From DAOULT01 sp964646625 (GTDB lineage Bacteria > Chloroflexota > Anaerolineae > CAZYHC01): a stretch of DNA of 64,000 nucleotides. The stretch covers positions 1 through 64,000 of the forward strand of contig CAZYHC010000018.1 in the NCBI GenBank assembly GCA_964646625.1, in the 5' to 3' direction. Positions 63,365-64,000 of the stretch are shown piece after piece. A program made the position numbers and the translations under genes. Within the stretch, counting starts at the first letter, position 1. Each line of letters opens with the position of its first letter. The notes beneath the pieces are model-generated. The model ran no database searches. It was not told where the DNA came from and saw only the letters and a program-made list of their open reading frames with translations.

Positions 63365-64000
63365 ATGAGAACCCTGGACGTACAAAACGTTGAAGACCTG
63401 GCTCTGGGAGCGGCCGTTTTGGGCACCGGCGGGGGCGGCGACCCTTACATCGGCAAGCTGATGGGCATCCAGGCCATCCGCGAGCATGGCCCCATAACCC
63501 TGCTCTCCCTGGACGAAATCAAGGATGACGACCTGATCGTCCCTGCGGCCATGATGGGGGCGCCCACCGTCATCGTGGAGAAGTTGCCCAGGGGCGATGA
63601 GATCATCGAGGTCTTTCGCGCCCTGGAGAGCTATCTGGGCCGCCCGATTTCGGCCACCATGTCCATCGAGGCCGGGGGGCTGAACTCCACCATCCCCCTG
63701 ACCGTGGCCGCCCGCCTGGGCCTGCCTATGGTGGACTGCGACGGCATGGGGCGGGCCTTCCCTGAGATCCCCATGGTGACCCATACCTTGTACGGCATTT
63801 CGGCCACTCCCTTCGCCATGGCCGACGAGAAGGGCAACAGCGCCATCCTGAACACCATCGACAACCACTGGACGGAGACCCTGTCGCGCAGCATCACCAT
63901 CGACATGGGCTGCACCTCCCTGATCGCCTGCTACGCGGCCACGGGGAAGCAATTGAAAGAGTGCTCGGTGCCCGGAACCATCACTCTGGCCGAACAGATC
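63365..64000 (+). CDS. DUF917 / S-methyl-thiohydantoin desulfurase-like protein (partial, cut by window end)
   Basis: The first 212 residues of a DUF917 protein. MRTLDVQNVEDLALGAAVLG followed by TGGGGDPYIGKLMG, and later SIEAGGLNSTIPLTVAARLG and PMVDCDGMGRAFPEIPM, are diagnostic. The family includes S-methyl thiohydantoin desulfurases and is often paired with hydantoinase/oxoprolinase genes. The start has AAAGGAG upstream. The rest lies beyond the window. Confidence 0.9.
   Translation, partial: MRTLDVQNVEDLALGAAVLGTGGGGDPYIGKLMGIQAIREHGPITLLSLDEIKDDDLIVPAAMMGAPTVIVEKLPRGDEIIEVFRALESYLGRPISATMSIEAGGLNSTIPLTVAARLGLPMVDCDGMGRAFPEIPMVTHTLYGISATPFAMADEKGNSAILNTIDNHWTETLSRSITIDMGCTSLIACYAATGKQLKECSVPGTITLAEQI

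Overview
The window looks like bacterial chromosome from a Chloroflexota (Anaerolineae-like) organism. The clues are: lysine made through alpha-aminoadipate with the LysW carrier protein, as known from Deinococcus-Thermus, Archaea and some Chloroflexota; a GT39-type membrane glycosyltransferase with repeated C-terminal beta-modules; secreted proteins ending near a 'YLPAIMKN' motif; and GC-rich DNA full of short dispersed intergenic repeats. The phylum call is inference. I see no rRNA, tRNA, CRISPR array or intact insertion sequence.

Layout. 0-6.3 kb (+): end of a FabK-like reductase, an acyl-CoA dehydrogenase, a decayed toxin-antitoxin pair, fabD, fabG, an Asp23 protein, nusB, tatA and tatC. 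6.4-10.8 kb (-): a tandem duplication of an [lgt + lipoprotein] cassette. 10.9-13.9 kb (+): an atypical OmpR-like regulator, a PfkB sugar kinase and a GatZ/KbaZ-like protein, then a mazEF-type pair. 14.7-32.3 kb (-): a long lysine/arginine region, read from its upstream end as homocitrate synthase, an M20 peptidase, lysW, lysX, lysY, lysZ, a 69-aa protein, lysJ, lysK, a LOG protein, argC, argB, argD, an ArgA-like acetyltransferase, a TIM-barrel isomerase, a DMT transporter, a small protein, argG and an aldo/keto reductase. A consensus promoter and a leader with an attenuator-like fold precede homocitrate synthase. 32.7-42.0 kb: the GT39 protein, a VapBC-type pair, tgt, uppP, a PstS-like lipoprotein, a metallo-beta-lactamase hydrolase and a secreted beta-sandwich protein. 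42.0-49.8 kb: a molybdenum/tungsten island with a molybdopterin oxidoreductase, three Moco-type riboswitches, a 129-aa protein with a duplicated Cys domain, tupA, moaA, a VapBC-type pair, tupC, tupB and a MoaD-like protein. 49.8-53.2 kb (-): 6-phosphofructokinase, a YbaK deacylase and two membrane proteins. 53.2-53.9 kb: non-coding, with an inverted-repeat element and a structured element. 53.9-64 kb (+): a Tat-exported peptide/opine-type binding protein with permease and ATPase genes, then a hydantoinase/oxoprolinase subunit and a DUF917 protein cut by the window end. A toxin-antitoxin pair sits on the opposite strand inside this region.

How it works together. The lysine genes carry alpha-aminoadipate on LysW to lysine, and the arginine genes run acetyl-glutamate chemistry beside them with related enzymes (LysZ/ArgB, LysY/ArgC, LysJ/ArgD). 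The W/Mo island joins oxyanion uptake, cofactor synthesis and a cofactor enzyme under repeated riboswitch control. The Tat genes provide the export route for the twin-arginine binding protein at 53.9 kb. At least four repeat families (R1-R4, defined in the features) run through the intergenic DNA. One R1 copy lies inside argB in frame, and two R1 half-sites flank the 69-aa gene like terminal inverted repeats.
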